64,000 bases of DNA from Micropruina sonneratiae. GTDB lineage: Bacteria; Actinomycetota; Actinomycetes; Propionibacteriales; Propionibacteriaceae. A program made the position numbers and the translations under genes. Numbering within the stretch: position 1 is the stretch's first letter; every line of letters starts with the position of its first letter. The stretch spans positions 62,001-126,000 of the forward strand of contig NZ_JAPDHX010000006.1 in assembly GCF_025972045.1 (NCBI RefSeq). The letters are read 5' to 3'. Shown in pieces: positions 20,057-28,379 of this stretch. The notes beneath the pieces are model-generated. The model made no database searches. It was not told where the DNA came from and worked only from the letters and a program-made list of their open reading frames with translations.

Positions 20057-20105
20057 GTTGACAAGTCAACAACAGCGGCTATGCTGAAGGTAGTTGAGAT
20101 TTCAA
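20057..20105 (+). promoter_or_regulatory. yceI promoter with two TTGA-N4-TCAA operators
   Basis: A -35 TTGACA (20058-20063) and a -10 TATGCT (20080-20085) with a 16-bp spacer lie about 95 bp before the yceI start. An inverted repeat GTTGAC-AA-GTCAAC (20057-20070) overlaps the -35. A second copy of the core TTGA-N4-TCAA follows at 20094-20105, just downstream of the expected transcription start. Such sites are typical for MarR-family repressors, but no MarR gene is in the window. Confidence 0.68.
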
Positions 20106-20179
20106 AAACAGTCTCGAGAACAACTTCCGGGGTTCCGGCCCCGGCACCTCGACCACCACAGCCTGAGGAGGCACACCCC

Positions 20180-20737
20180 ATGACCACCGCCGTTCCCGCC
20201 CTGACCGATCTGCAGGGCACCTACGTACTCGACGCCAGCCACAGCCAGCTGGGCTTCATCGCCCGGCACGCCATGGTGACCAAGGTCCGCGGCTCGTTCA
20301 ACGATGTCGAGGGCTCCGCCACCATCGACGGCGCGAACCCGTCGGCCTCCACCCTCGAGGTCACCATCAAAACCGCCTCGGTCGACACCCGCAGCGAGGG
20401 TCGCGACGCGCACCTGAAGTCGGCCGACTTCTTCGATGCCGAGACCTACCCCGAGATCACCTTCAAGGGCACCGGCTTCGACATCGACGGCGACACCGTC
20501 GAGGTGACCGGCGACCTGACCATCAAGGACAAGACCCACCCGGTCACCATCCCCTTCGAGTACCAGGGCGCGGCCACCGACCCGTTCGGCAACGAGCGCA
20601 TCGGCTTCGAGGGCTCCGTCGTGGTGAACCGCAAGGACTGGGACCTGAACTGGAACGCGGCCCTCGAGGCCGGCGGCGTCCTGGTCAGCGAGAAGATCAC
20701 CCTCGAGTTCGAGGTGTCCGCCATCAAGCAGGCCTGA
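20180..20737 (+). CDS. YceI-family lipocalin-like protein
   Basis: ATG 20180 follows GAGGAGG. The 185-residue protein is one YceI domain: YVLDASHSQLGFIARHAMVTKVRGSF at 16-41, then STLEVTIKTASVDTRSEGRDAHLKSADFFDAE and EITFKGTGF. YceI proteins form a beta-barrel that binds amphiphilic or polyisoprenoid ligands. No signal peptide is present, so it should be cytoplasmic, as is common in actinobacteria. The double operator suggests tight MarR-type control. Confidence 0.92.
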   Translation: MTTAVPALTDLQGTYVLDASHSQLGFIARHAMVTKVRGSFNDVEGSATIDGANPSASTLEVTIKTASVDTRSEGRDAHLKSADFFDAETYPEITFKGTGFDIDGDTVEVTGDLTIKDKTHPVTIPFEYQGAATDPFGNERIGFEGSVVVNRKDWDLNWNAALEAGGVLVSEKITLEFEVSAIKQA

Positions 20738-20763
20738 CCTCACACAGGCTTCCCGAACGGGGG

Positions 20764-20795
20764 GCACGAGCCCGGCTTCGGCCGGGCTTTCGTGC
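20764..20795 (+). terminator. Terminator behind the yceI-like gene
   Basis: An 8-bp perfect stem AGCCCGGC / GCCGGGCT with a TTCG loop (20769-20788) is extended by an outer GCACG / CGTGC pairing with a TT bulge. Confidence 0.85.
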
Positions 20796-20862
20796 GTTCG
20801 GACCGGACGCCTGGGCTTCCGCCCGGGCTGAACACTCCCTCGGCGCCGCTCGGCGTGCGAAC

Positions 20863-21308
20863 ATGAGCCCCATGGTCGTCCTGCTGCGGCTGCTGGCCGT
20901 CGTGTTGCTCACCCTGGCGGGCGGCGTCGTCACCCCGGCCACGGCATCCGGTTCGGGGGATCCGATCGCCGTGCGCGGGTCTACAAGGGGTCGGTGCCCG
21001 CCCGGGTGCTGGTGACGTCCGCGGCGAGCGAGGCCAGTTGCGGCGTCCGGCTCAGTGGCGAGGTGCTGGTGTTCGCGCGTGGTTCGTACGACGCCCTGAC
21101 CACGACCCTGTGCTCGGCGCCGAATCCTATGGACCGCGCGAAGCTGGGCACGGGCCGGACGCCGGCCCCGCTGACGCCGAGCCCAGCGGTGACGGCGGTG
21201 CCGACGCCCGCCGACGTGACGCCTTGGTGGGGGACGCCGACGGCCTGGCTGGCCGGTACCGGCGTCCTGGCGCTGGTCGCGGTGGTGGTCTGGATGCGCC
21301 GCCGCTGA
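20863..21308 (+). pseudogene. Secreted protein gene broken by deletion and frameshift
   Basis: ATG 20863 encodes a signal peptide (MSPMVVLLRLLAVVLLTLAG, cleavage near TPATA), but this frame stops soon after. A second frame picks up with VYKGSVPARVLVTSAAS and CGVRLSGEVLVFARGSYD, then LTTTLCSAPNP, a Pro/Thr-rich linker and a C-terminal membrane helix with an RRR anchor (ends 21308). That pattern belongs to exported TIMP/NTR-like proteins of actinobacteria. The first beta-strands, roughly 50 residues, are missing between the parts. Confidence 0.65.
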
Positions 21309-21309
21309 C

Positions 21310-21380
21310 GTTGCGCGCGTCCGGACACGTTGCCGCCGTTAGAACGCGCGCAACCTGACCGACCCCGCGCAACGTCACGC
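21310..21380. repeat. 71-bp palindromic repeat, copy A
   Basis: This 71-bp unit begins GTTGCGCGCG and contains its reverse complement CGCGCGCAAC about 25 bp later, so the first half can fold into a stem. It is 83 percent identical (59 of 71, no gaps) to the copy at 22349-22419. The two lie on either side of the AbiEi/DUF559-like gene in the same orientation. Confidence 0.8.
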
Positions 21381-22277
21381 ACCTGGACGCCAGCCCTGCT
21401 GCTGCAGCATCGAGCGCACGAGGAGATCGAGCTTGTCCGGGTGCATCGCCTCGGCCCAGGACCAGCGGACGATCGCCCAGCCGTGACTGCGAAGATCGAC
21501 CTCGCGGCGCTTCTCACGCATCACCACGTCGGCCGCCGTCTCGCCGTCGGCCAGCAGTTCCCCGTATTTCACCTTGCCGTCGAACTCGCCGAGCAGCTTC
21601 CAGCGGGGCCAGGCGAAGTCGGCCCGGTAGCGAGCGCCTCCGATCTCCAGGTCGTACTGCAACACCGGCACCGGCAGGCCGAGTTGCCACAGGGTCAGCC
21701 GGCTCACCGATTCACCGGGCGATTCACTGCGGGCGTCCGCGAAGCCGACGATCATTCGGGCCTGCGCGACACCGCGCCGGCGGTGCGCCGCCTCGAGTTG
21801 TGCCGACAACTCGCACGGGGGGACGCCGCGGCGCAGGGCGACGTCCGCCGCCGCCAGGGCGAGGCGCGCGTCGCAGCTGCGGGCCAGGTCGACGACGGTG
21901 CGCGGCATGGTCGTCCGGTGCAGCTCGTCGACCAGTTCGACATCGCCTTCCGGCAGGGGCGTCCGGTACTGGTGGATCTGCGCCCCCACCCGGCCTCCGC
22001 CTCGTCCCGGGGAGGTGTAGGTGACGCGGTCCAGCAAGCGGCGTTCGACCGGCAGGCCGTGCAGCACGGCGGCGGAGACGTGGCTGAACACGGCGCCCTC
22101 GCCCAGTACCGGCACGGTGGCGCGGATCAGGGTGCGATGCCGGGTAAAGCCCTCCACGGCGTCGGTGTCGAAGGCACCCCGTCTGAGACGGAACAGTTCG
22201 GCGTCCCTGACCATGCGGCGCACCTGGCTCGACCCGACGCCGCGGGCTCGTAGGTCTGAGGTTCGCATCAGCGGCAT
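21375..22277 (-). CDS. AbiEi-like / DUF559-domain protein
   Basis: Starting at 22277 (MPLMRTSDLRARG; the second ATG at 22268 is an alternative) the product has 300 residues. The N-terminus, RTSDLRARGVGSSQVRRMV then FRLRRGAFD, looks like the winged-helix antitoxin domain of type IV AbiEi proteins. The C-terminus (about 200-290) with ADFAWPRWKLLGEFDGKVKYG and MREKRREVDLRSHGWAIVRWSW matches the DUF559/Vsr-like nuclease fold: D and E/D-x-K residues are in place. Actinobacteria carry several such genes, usually without an AbiEii partner, as here. Function is unproven. Confidence 0.72.
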   Translation of the reverse strand: MPLMRTSDLRARGVGSSQVRRMVRDAELFRLRRGAFDTDAVEGFTRHRTLIRATVPVLGEGAVFSHVSAAVLHGLPVERRLLDRVTYTSPGRGGGRVGAQIHQYRTPLPEGDVELVDELHRTTMPRTVVDLARSCDARLALAAADVALRRGVPPCELSAQLEAAHRRRGVAQARMIVGFADARSESPGESVSRLTLWQLGLPVPVLQYDLEIGGARYRADFAWPRWKLLGEFDGKVKYGELLADGETAADVVMREKRREVDLRSHGWAIVRWSWAEAMHPDKLDLLVRSMLQQQGWRPGA

Positions 22278-22348
22278 GGCGGAGACTTCAGCACAGCCGC
22301 CGGGTCGGTGGACGTTATCCACAGGACCTACAACGAAGCGGTTTCGAT

Positions 22349-22419
22349 GTTGCGCGCCGCCGGACACGTTGCCGCTGCTGCAACGCGCGCAATGTGCCCG
22401 ACCGCGCGCAACGTCGGGC
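22349..22419. repeat. 71-bp palindromic repeat, copy B
   Basis: The copy begins GTTGCGCGCC and ends GCGCAACGTCGGGC. It aligns base for base with copy A at 21310-21380 with 12 mismatches. It lies between the AbiEi-like gene start and the end of the ornithine aminotransferase gene. Confidence 0.8.
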
Positions 22420-22445
22420 CTGGGAGGCTCGGCCGTCCACAGGCC

Positions 22446-23666
22446 TCAGGCCAGGGACGCCTCCAGCGCGTCCAGCGCCCCCTCGAGCTCTTCGCGGGTG
22501 ATCACCAGCGGCGGGGCGAGCCGGATCGTCCGTTCGTGGGTGTCCTTGGCGATGACCCGGCGGTCGAGCAGCCGGTAGCAGATCGTCCGGGCGGTCGCGA
22601 GCGCGGGGTCGATGTCGACCCCCGCCCAGAGCCCCTTGCCCCGCACGGCGGTGACGCCGTTGCCGACCAGGCCCGTCAACCGCTCGTGCAGCACGGCACC
22701 CAGTTCGGCGGAGCGGCGCTGCAGCTCGCCGGTGCGCAGCAGTTCGACGGCCGCCAGCCCCACCGCGCAGGCGAGCGGGTTGGCGCCGAACGTCGACCCG
22801 TGCTGGCCGGGCTGCAGCAGCCCAAGCACCGCCCGGTCGCCGACCACCGCCGACACCGGCAGGATGCCGCCGCCGAGCGCCTTGCCCAACAGGTACAGGT
22901 CGGGGACCACCCCGCTGTGTTCGCAGGCGAAGGTGGTGCCGGTGCGGCCCAGTCCCGACTGGATCTCGTCGGCGATGAGCAGCACGCCATGCTCACTGCA
23001 CAGTTCACGCACCCCCGGCAGAAACTCCGCCGGCGGCACCACAACACCAGCCTCGCCCTGAATCGGTTCGACCAGCACCGCCACGGTGTCAGGGTCGATC
23101 GCCTCGGCCACGGCGGCCAGGTCACCGAACGGCACGCTGCGGAAGCCGGGGGTGAACGGCCCGTAGCCGCGCCGCGCGGTCTCGTCGTTGCTGAACGAAA
23201 TCACCGTGGTGGTGCGGCCGTGGAAGTTGCCGTCCATCACGACGATGTTCGCCCGGTCCTCGGCGACGCCCTTGGTCTCGTAGCCCCACTTGCGGGACAG
23301 TTTGATGGCGGTCTCGACGGCCTCCACCCCGGTGTTCATCGGCAGGGCCATCTCCTTGCCGCACAGCTCGGCCAGTGCCTGCACGAAGGGCCCGTAGCCG
23401 GCCGAGTACACCGCGCGCGACGTGATCGTCACCCGATGCAACTGCTCGACGGCGGCCCTGGTCAGGGCCGGATGGCAGTGGCCGAAGTTGACTGCGGAAT
23501 ATGCCGACAGGAGGTCGAGGTAGCGGTTGCCGTCCAGGTCGGTCAGCCACGCCCCCTCGCCGCCGGCGATGACGACCGGCAGCGGCTGGTAGTTGTGCGC
23601 CCCCCACGTCTCGGCCTGCTCGATCGCGCACTGCTGCGCTGGGCTGGTCACCCTGCGATCCACCAT
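22446..23666 (-). CDS. rocD: Ornithine aminotransferase
   Basis: This class III PLP enzyme transfers the delta-amino group of ornithine to 2-oxoglutarate, giving glutamate semialdehyde. Start 23666 (MVDRRVTSPAQQC) follows CGGAGG at good spacing and yields 406 residues. Characteristic segments are WGAHNYQPLPVVI, YSAVNFGHCHP, MNTGVEAVETAIKLSRKWGY, and the PLP-lysine region LLGKALGGGILPVSAV with DEIQSGLGRTG before it. These match ornithine rather than GABA or acetylornithine transaminases. No arginase or proline gene is adjacent. Confidence 0.92.
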   Translation of the reverse strand: MVDRRVTSPAQQCAIEQAETWGAHNYQPLPVVIAGGEGAWLTDLDGNRYLDLLSAYSAVNFGHCHPALTRAAVEQLHRVTITSRAVYSAGYGPFVQALAELCGKEMALPMNTGVEAVETAIKLSRKWGYETKGVAEDRANIVVMDGNFHGRTTTVISFSNDETARRGYGPFTPGFRSVPFGDLAAVAEAIDPDTVAVLVEPIQGEAGVVVPPAEFLPGVRELCSEHGVLLIADEIQSGLGRTGTTFACEHSGVVPDLYLLGKALGGGILPVSAVVGDRAVLGLLQPGQHGSTFGANPLACAVGLAAVELLRTGELQRRSAELGAVLHERLTGLVGNGVTAVRGKGLWAGVDIDPALATARTICYRLLDRRVIAKDTHERTIRLAPPLVITREELEGALDALEASLA

Positions 23667-23769
23667 GGAAAACCTCCGCTCAATCACCGCGACAGCGCGA
23701 GTTCTTGCGGAACTGGACTGGTTCGACGCAAGAAAGCCAGAATCGTACCAGGACGCCGTGGCGAAGCCC

Positions 23770-25017
23770 CTAACGGCGTCCGATCCCCAGGGCTCGGCCG
23801 ATCCGTACCCGGCTGCCGTAGCTTATGGACCCCGTCCTGAACAGCCGGACGCCGAGCACCAGGAACGCCCAGCCGAACGCCCCCAGCACCACCAGCGCGA
23901 TGCCCGCCTCCCACCACGACAACCCGCCGGTGGCGTTGCGCAGCAGCGCCGAGACCGGGGCGGTGAGCGGGAAGAAGGTGAACACCTGCGACACCACGCC
24001 GTGCGGGTCCGACACCAGCAGGGACGCCGCGTACAGCGGCACGAACATCGACATCACCACCACGCCGAAGGCGTTGCCAGCCTCCTTCGCCGACGGCATC
24101 ACCGCCCCGATCGCCACCAGCAACCCGGTGAACATGAGGAAGCTGAGCAGGAACAGCGCGAAGCCGACGAGCATGGTCGCCGGATCGATCGGGATCAGTC
24201 CCAGCACCGCGGCCGCCCCCGCCTCGTCGGATGCCGACGGCAGCCCGAGCGACCCGCTGAACAGCCCGAACACGATGCCGGCCGGCAGCCCCACCGCCAC
24301 TCCCTGGACGATGCCGATCAGCGCCAAGGCGATGACCTTGCCGACGATCAGCGTGGTCGGGTTCATGGTGGTGAGGATCATCTCGGTGACCCGGTTCTCC
24401 TTCTCTTCCAGGGTGACGTTCAGCATCTGGTTGCCCAGCATCAGCACGGCCAGGTAGAACAGCACCAGGAACAGCCCCGGCGCGATCACCCCGGCCAGGC
24501 CGGGCGTGGGGCGTCCGTCGGCGTAGGTGACCAGGCTGATGTCGGCCCCGTTGACGGCCAGCTTGGCCACCACCGGGTCGCCGATCCGTTTCTCGACCGA
24601 GGCGCTCAGCACCGCCTGCGCGACCGCGCTGTAGCGGCCGGAGTCGAACAGGCCGAGATCCGTTCCGCGCACCTCGACGCTCTGGCTGAGCGGGTCCTTG
24701 GGGAAGTCGATGTGGCACTGCGAGGTGCCGTCGACGACGGCCTGGCGGGCGGCCGCGGCGTCGGTCACCTCGGTGCCGCCGGCGGCCTTCGCGATCGCCG
24801 GGTCGACCAGGCCGGACGCGTCGGTGTAGGTGAACGTCACCGGCTCGGAACCCTGATTCTCCGCCCGCTCGGCGGTGGTCTGCCCGCTCAGCGCGATCAG
24901 CCCGACGACGACCGCGATCAGCACCGGCACCGACAGCGAGATCAGCCAGAACCGCGGCTTGAACACGGTGCGGCGGAACTCGAAGCCGATGACGGTGCCG
25001 AGATTGTGCCGGTTCAT
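23770..25017 (-). CDS. ABC-2 type exporter permease, NatB-like
   Basis: Starting at 25017 (MNRHNLGTVIGFEFRRT) the 415-residue protein has one N-terminal helix (about 24-44), a large extracytoplasmic domain, and five to six helices from about 178 to 400, with LMLGNQMLNVTLEEKENRVTEMILTTM, the conserved coupling segment of NatB-type ABC-2 permeases. It overlaps the ATPase gene by 4 bp. NatAB exporters move sodium or drugs in Bacillus; the substrate here is unknown. Confidence 0.9.
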   Translation of the reverse strand: MNRHNLGTVIGFEFRRTVFKPRFWLISLSVPVLIAVVVGLIALSGQTTAERAENQGSEPVTFTYTDASGLVDPAIAKAAGGTEVTDAAAARQAVVDGTSQCHIDFPKDPLSQSVEVRGTDLGLFDSGRYSAVAQAVLSASVEKRIGDPVVAKLAVNGADISLVTYADGRPTPGLAGVIAPGLFLVLFYLAVLMLGNQMLNVTLEEKENRVTEMILTTMNPTTLIVGKVIALALIGIVQGVAVGLPAGIVFGLFSGSLGLPSASDEAGAAAVLGLIPIDPATMLVGFALFLLSFLMFTGLLVAIGAVMPSAKEAGNAFGVVVMSMFVPLYAASLLVSDPHGVVSQVFTFFPLTAPVSALLRNATGGLSWWEAGIALVVLGAFGWAFLVLGVRLFRTGSISYGSRVRIGRALGIGRR

Positions 25018-25931
25018 GCCGCGGCCTCCTGTTCGCCGTACACCTTGAGGAAGATCTCGTCGAGCGACATCCGTGCCGTGCTGAACCCGCGCAGCCGGAC
25101 GCCGGCGTCCAGCAGTTCGCGCACCACCAGGTTCGGCTCCACCCCGTCGGGCAGCTCGAGTTCGGCGTAGTTGCGTTCGCCGACGGCCACCCGGAAGTTC
25201 GCCGACGCGGGCAGGACGCCCGAGAAGGTGACCCGCATCCGGCGTCCGCCGAAGGCGTCCTGCACCTCCGCGACGGTGCCGTAGGCCTCGGCGCGGCCGT
25301 CCTTCAGCAACAGGATCCGGTCGCACAACCTCTCGACCTCGTCCATCTGGTGGGTGACCATCACCACCGTCGCGCCCTGCGAGCGCTGTTCGTCGACGAG
25401 GTCCATCAGCAGCCGGCGGTTGACCGGGTCGAAGCCCTTGGTCGGCTCGTCGAGGATGAGGATGTCGGGGCTGTTCATGATCGTCACGCCGAGCTGAACC
25501 TTCTGCTGCTGGCCTCCGGACAGCTTGTCCAGCCTGGTCCGGGCGTGCCCGGCCAGCCCGACCCGCTCCAGGTAGGCACGCGACCAGCCGTCGGCCTGCT
25601 CGCGGCTGAGCCCCTTGAGCCGGCCGAAGTACGTCATCACGTCGAGCACGGACTCCTTGCGGTACAGGCCGCGCTCCTCGGGCAGGTAGCCGAGCCGGGA
25701 GCCCTGGGCCGGGTCGAAGCGGCGTCCCTCGACCAGCAGCTGTCCGGCGGTCGGGGTGTAGATGCCGAGCAGCGCGCGGATCGTGGTGGTCTTGCCAGAG
25801 CCGTTCGAGCCGAGCAGGCCGAAGGTTTCGCCGGGCCGGACGGCGAAGCTCAGGTCGTCGATCACCACCTGGTCGCCGAACGCCATCCGGAAGCCGCGGA
25901 CCTCGATGGCGGGGATGGGTTGCGCGTCCAT
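25014..25931 (-). CDS. ABC exporter ATPase, NatA-like
   Basis: Start 25931 (MDAQPIPAIEVRG) gives 305 residues. Walker A is GSNGSGKTT (about 42-50), the signature LSGGQQQKVQLG and Walker B ILILDEPTKGFDPVN. The SGGQQQK signature, PTKGFDP and a C-terminal DUF4162-like region are typical of NatA-type drug or ion exporters. It forms one operon with the NatB-like gene. Confidence 0.92.
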   Translation of the reverse strand: MDAQPIPAIEVRGFRMAFGDQVVIDDLSFAVRPGETFGLLGSNGSGKTTTIRALLGIYTPTAGQLLVEGRRFDPAQGSRLGYLPEERGLYRKESVLDVMTYFGRLKGLSREQADGWSRAYLERVGLAGHARTRLDKLSGGQQQKVQLGVTIMNSPDILILDEPTKGFDPVNRRLLMDLVDEQRSQGATVVMVTHQMDEVERLCDRILLLKDGRAEAYGTVAEVQDAFGGRRMRVTFSGVLPASANFRVAVGERNYAELELPDGVEPNLVVRELLDAGVRLRGFSTARMSLDEIFLKVYGEQEAAA

Positions 25932-25992
25932 GGCCCCACTGAACCACATCCGCCGCCCCCGCCCGGTGCCCCGATGCGGCTACGCTGCCGAC

Positions 25993-26487
25993 ATGGACGT
26001 CGAACTGCCCATCGTCGTCGGCAACGACGGATCGGACTTCGCGCTGCTCGCGCTGGACCGGGCGCTGTGGCTCGGTCGGCAGCTCAAGACCGAGGTGCGG
26101 GTGATCAGGGCCTGGTCGATCAGCACGGCGCCCCGGCCCTCGACCTGGTCTCCCGGCTACGTTCCGCCGGCCGACGACTTCGAGGTCGCGGTGCGCGAAC
26201 GGCTGCAGCGTGACGTGGCGGCGACCCTCGCCGACTACTCCGACGTCAGCGTGACGCTGGAGACCCCGCACGGTCCGGCCGGCCGGGAACTGTTGAAGGC
26301 CGCCGAACAGGCGAGGGTGCTGGTGGTCGGCACCCGCGGCGCCGGTGGTTTCAAGGGGCTGCTGATGGGGTCGGTGTCGAACCAGGTGGTCGAGCACGCC
26401 GCCTGCGACGTGCTGGTCGTGCGTCGCGGGATCAACGAGATGTCCCCCGACCGGCGGCTGAAGCTGGATCGCTTCCTCGACCAGTGA
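25993..26487 (+). CDS. Universal stress protein, single UspA domain
   Basis: The 164-residue protein has the UspA strand-helix opening IVVGNDGSDFALLALDRALWLG and the ATP-binding motif GTRGAGGFKGLLMGSVS (G-x2-G-x9-G-S), so it should bind ATP. The C-terminal VVEHAACDVLVVRRG is standard. Its stop overlaps the GTG of the barstar gene (GTGA), which places it first in a Usp-barstar-RNase operon. The genes diverge from the Nat exporter. Confidence 0.9.
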   Translation: MDVELPIVVGNDGSDFALLALDRALWLGRQLKTEVRVIRAWSISTAPRPSTWSPGYVPPADDFEVAVRERLQRDVAATLADYSDVSVTLETPHGPAGRELLKAAEQARVLVVGTRGAGGFKGLLMGSVSNQVVEHAACDVLVVRRGINEMSPDRRLKLDRFLDQ

Positions 26488-26948
26488 CTCCCGCGGCCCC
26501 TGAACCGGCGCACCGGATGTCGCTGGCCGATGTGCTGGACGTCGAGGGCGACCGGCTCGTCTTCGCCGACGCGGCCCGGGGCGAGGCGCTGATCGACCGG
26601 TGCCGGGATGCCGGCTACACGGTGGTGGCGGTCGACACCACCGGGGTGCTCGACTTCCGCGAGGCGCAGCGCCGGATAGCGGTAGGCCTGCGGCTGCCCG
26701 AGACTGCCGGGCGCAACCTGGACGCCCTGGCCGACAGCCTGCACGACCTGGCGCGGTACTGGCCGGACTCGCCCCGGCTGGCGTTGGTGTGGTGCCATCC
26801 CGAACAGATCATCGAGGCCGACACGCCGGGGTGGTTCCGGCTCACCGACGTGCTCGTCGAGGCGTCCGAACGGTTGTGGCGCGGCGGCGCCGACCCCGCC
26901 GACCGGCTGTTCGAGACGCTGCTGCTGACCGACGGGCTGGACGCGTGA
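26484..26948 (+). CDS. Barstar-family RNase inhibitor
   Basis: The 154-residue product (GTG start) contains the barstar fold: VVAVDTTGVLDFREAQRRIAVGLRLP, then GRNLDALADSLHDLARYW (the acidic inhibitory helix region that plugs the barnase active site) and LALVWCHPEQIIEADTPGWF. It is translationally coupled both to the Usp gene before it and to the RNase gene after it. Its obvious role is immunity to the RNase encoded next. It is longer than classical barstar (about 90 residues) by an N-terminal extension of about 40. Confidence 0.9.
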   Translation: MTPAAPEPAHRMSLADVLDVEGDRLVFADAARGEALIDRCRDAGYTVVAVDTTGVLDFREAQRRIAVGLRLPETAGRNLDALADSLHDLARYWPDSPRLALVWCHPEQIIEADTPGWFRLTDVLVEASERLWRGGADPADRLFETLLLTDGLDA

Positions 26949-27433
26949 AGGGGCTGACGCCGCGGGGCCGCACCCTGGTCACGGTCGGTGCGGTGCTGGT
27001 GCTGCTGTTCGCGCTCACCCAGCTGCTGCAGAACAGGCAGGCCGACACCACCGTCCGGCCACAGGCGACCGCGTCCGCCACCGCATCCGCTCGGATGACG
27101 ACGACAGCGAGCGCCTCGACCACCACCACGTCGGGGCTGCCGTCGTGCACCGGCAGCCCACCCGAGGTGGCCGACGCCGTGGCGGCCGTTCGTGCCAACG
27201 GCCCCTACCTGCGCCCCCGCGACGACGGCGGCGTCTTCGGCAACCGGGAACGGCTGCTGCCGCAGCGGCGCAGCGGGTACTACCGCGAATACACGGTCGA
27301 GGCGCCGGGGGAGCGGTTCCCCGGCCCCCGGCGCCTCATCACCGGCGGGCAGTCCAGGCTGGGCGCCGAGCCCGAGGTCTGGTACTACACCGCCGACCAC
27401 TACGAGTCGTTCTGCGAACTGGTGGGCCTCTAG
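26945..27433 (+). CDS. Secreted or membrane-anchored barnase-like ribonuclease
   Basis: GTG 26945 overlaps the barstar stop (GTGA). The 162-residue product has one N-terminal hydrophobic segment (about 9-28, uncleaved anchor or signal), a Ser/Thr/Ala linker (about 38-62) and a ribonuclease N1/T1 (barnase) domain. Catalytic residues are recognisable: Glu in GYYREYTV, Arg in GPRRLITGG and His in YYTADHYESF. Barnase-type enzymes cut RNA after G. The TAG stop overlaps the convergent OpuC substrate-binding gene stop by 4 bp. The RNase and barstar order (immunity first) is the usual safe order. Confidence 0.9.
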   Translation: MKGLTPRGRTLVTVGAVLVLLFALTQLLQNRQADTTVRPQATASATASARMTTTASASTTTTSGLPSCTGSPPEVADAVAAVRANGPYLRPRDDGGVFGNRERLLPQRRSGYYREYTVEAPGERFPGPRRLITGGQSRLGAEPEVWYYTADHYESFCELVGL

Positions 27434-28353
27434 CTCAGCAGCCCCTTGGCCGTCAGCCAGTCCTTGGCGATCTGCGCCGACGACTGCTGCTTGTCGACGC
27501 TGAGCGCGTTCAGCGCCACCAGCTCCTCGGTGCTGAGCGCGGCGCTCACCTTGTCGATCACGGCCGCGGCCGCGTCGTCCACCTTGGTCGAGACGATCGG
27601 CACCACGTTCTGCGGCAGGATCAGGCTCTGCGGGTCGGTGAGCGTGGTCAGGTCGTTGGCGACGATCGACGGGTCGGCCGAGTAGATGTCGGCGGTGTCG
27701 CACTTGCCGTCCTTGAGGGCCTTGACCGTCAGCGGGCCGCCCGAATCTTCCACCGGGATCACCTCGACGTCCAGCCCGTAGGTCGACTTCAACCCGGGCG
27801 GTCCGTAGGGCCGCTTCTCCAGTTCCGAGTTGGCGCACACCTTGACCGTGCGGTTCAGCTTCGCCAGGTCGGCGATGCTGGTCAGGCCGTTGGTGGTGGC
27901 GAACTCGTTGGTGACGTTGTAGGAGTCCTGGTCGGTGGCCGCCGCCGCGGTCAGCGGACGCAGCGTGTCACCGAGCGCGGCGGGCAGCGCGGCGATCACC
28001 TCCTCGCCGGTCTTGGCCGTGGAGTCCTTGTCCAGGTACTGCAGCAGGTTGCCCGCGTACTCGGGGAAGACGTCGATCGTGCCGGCCTGCAGCTCGGGCA
28101 GGTACACCTCACGCTGGCCGATCTGGTACTGCCGGTCGATGGTGAAGCCCTTGGCCTCGAGCGCCTGCGCGTACAACTCGGCGATGATCTCGTTGGAGTA
28201 GTACTGCTGCGAGCCGACGACCAGCGTCCCGCCGCCGGCGGCCGAGGTCGAACCGGACGGCTGGGCGGAGGCCGACCCCAGCGGGTTGGACGACGAGCAG
28301 GCGCTGAGCGCCAGCACTCCCGCCGCGAGGGCGGCGGCGATGCGGATCTTCAT
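27430..28353 (-). CDS. Osmoprotectant/choline ABC importer, substrate-binding lipoprotein
   Basis: The 307-residue protein starts with a lipoprotein signal (MKIRIAAALAAGVLALSAC, lipobox LSAC) and continues with the OpuAC/OpuCC fold: LVVGSQQYYSNEIIAELYAQALEAKG, REVYLPELQAGTIDVFPEYAGNLL and NGLTSIADLAKLN. Such proteins bind glycine betaine, choline, carnitine or related compounds; the aromatic cage cannot be read with confidence. It is the last gene of a four-gene importer operon. Its stop overlaps that of the barnase gene. Confidence 0.92.
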   Translation of the reverse strand: MKIRIAAALAAGVLALSACSSSNPLGSASAQPSGSTSAAGGGTLVVGSQQYYSNEIIAELYAQALEAKGFTIDRQYQIGQREVYLPELQAGTIDVFPEYAGNLLQYLDKDSTAKTGEEVIAALPAALGDTLRPLTAAAATDQDSYNVTNEFATTNGLTSIADLAKLNRTVKVCANSELEKRPYGPPGLKSTYGLDVEVIPVEDSGGPLTVKALKDGKCDTADIYSADPSIVANDLTTLTDPQSLILPQNVVPIVSTKVDDAAAAVIDKVSAALSTEELVALNALSVDKQQSSAQIAKDWLTAKGLLS

Positions 28354-28379
28354 GGGTTTCCTTCTCGTATTCGGATGGG

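Noticed and set aside
21310-22419. 71-bp repeats as terminal repeats of an insertion sequence
   Set aside because: The copies are direct, not inverted; no transposase lies between them.
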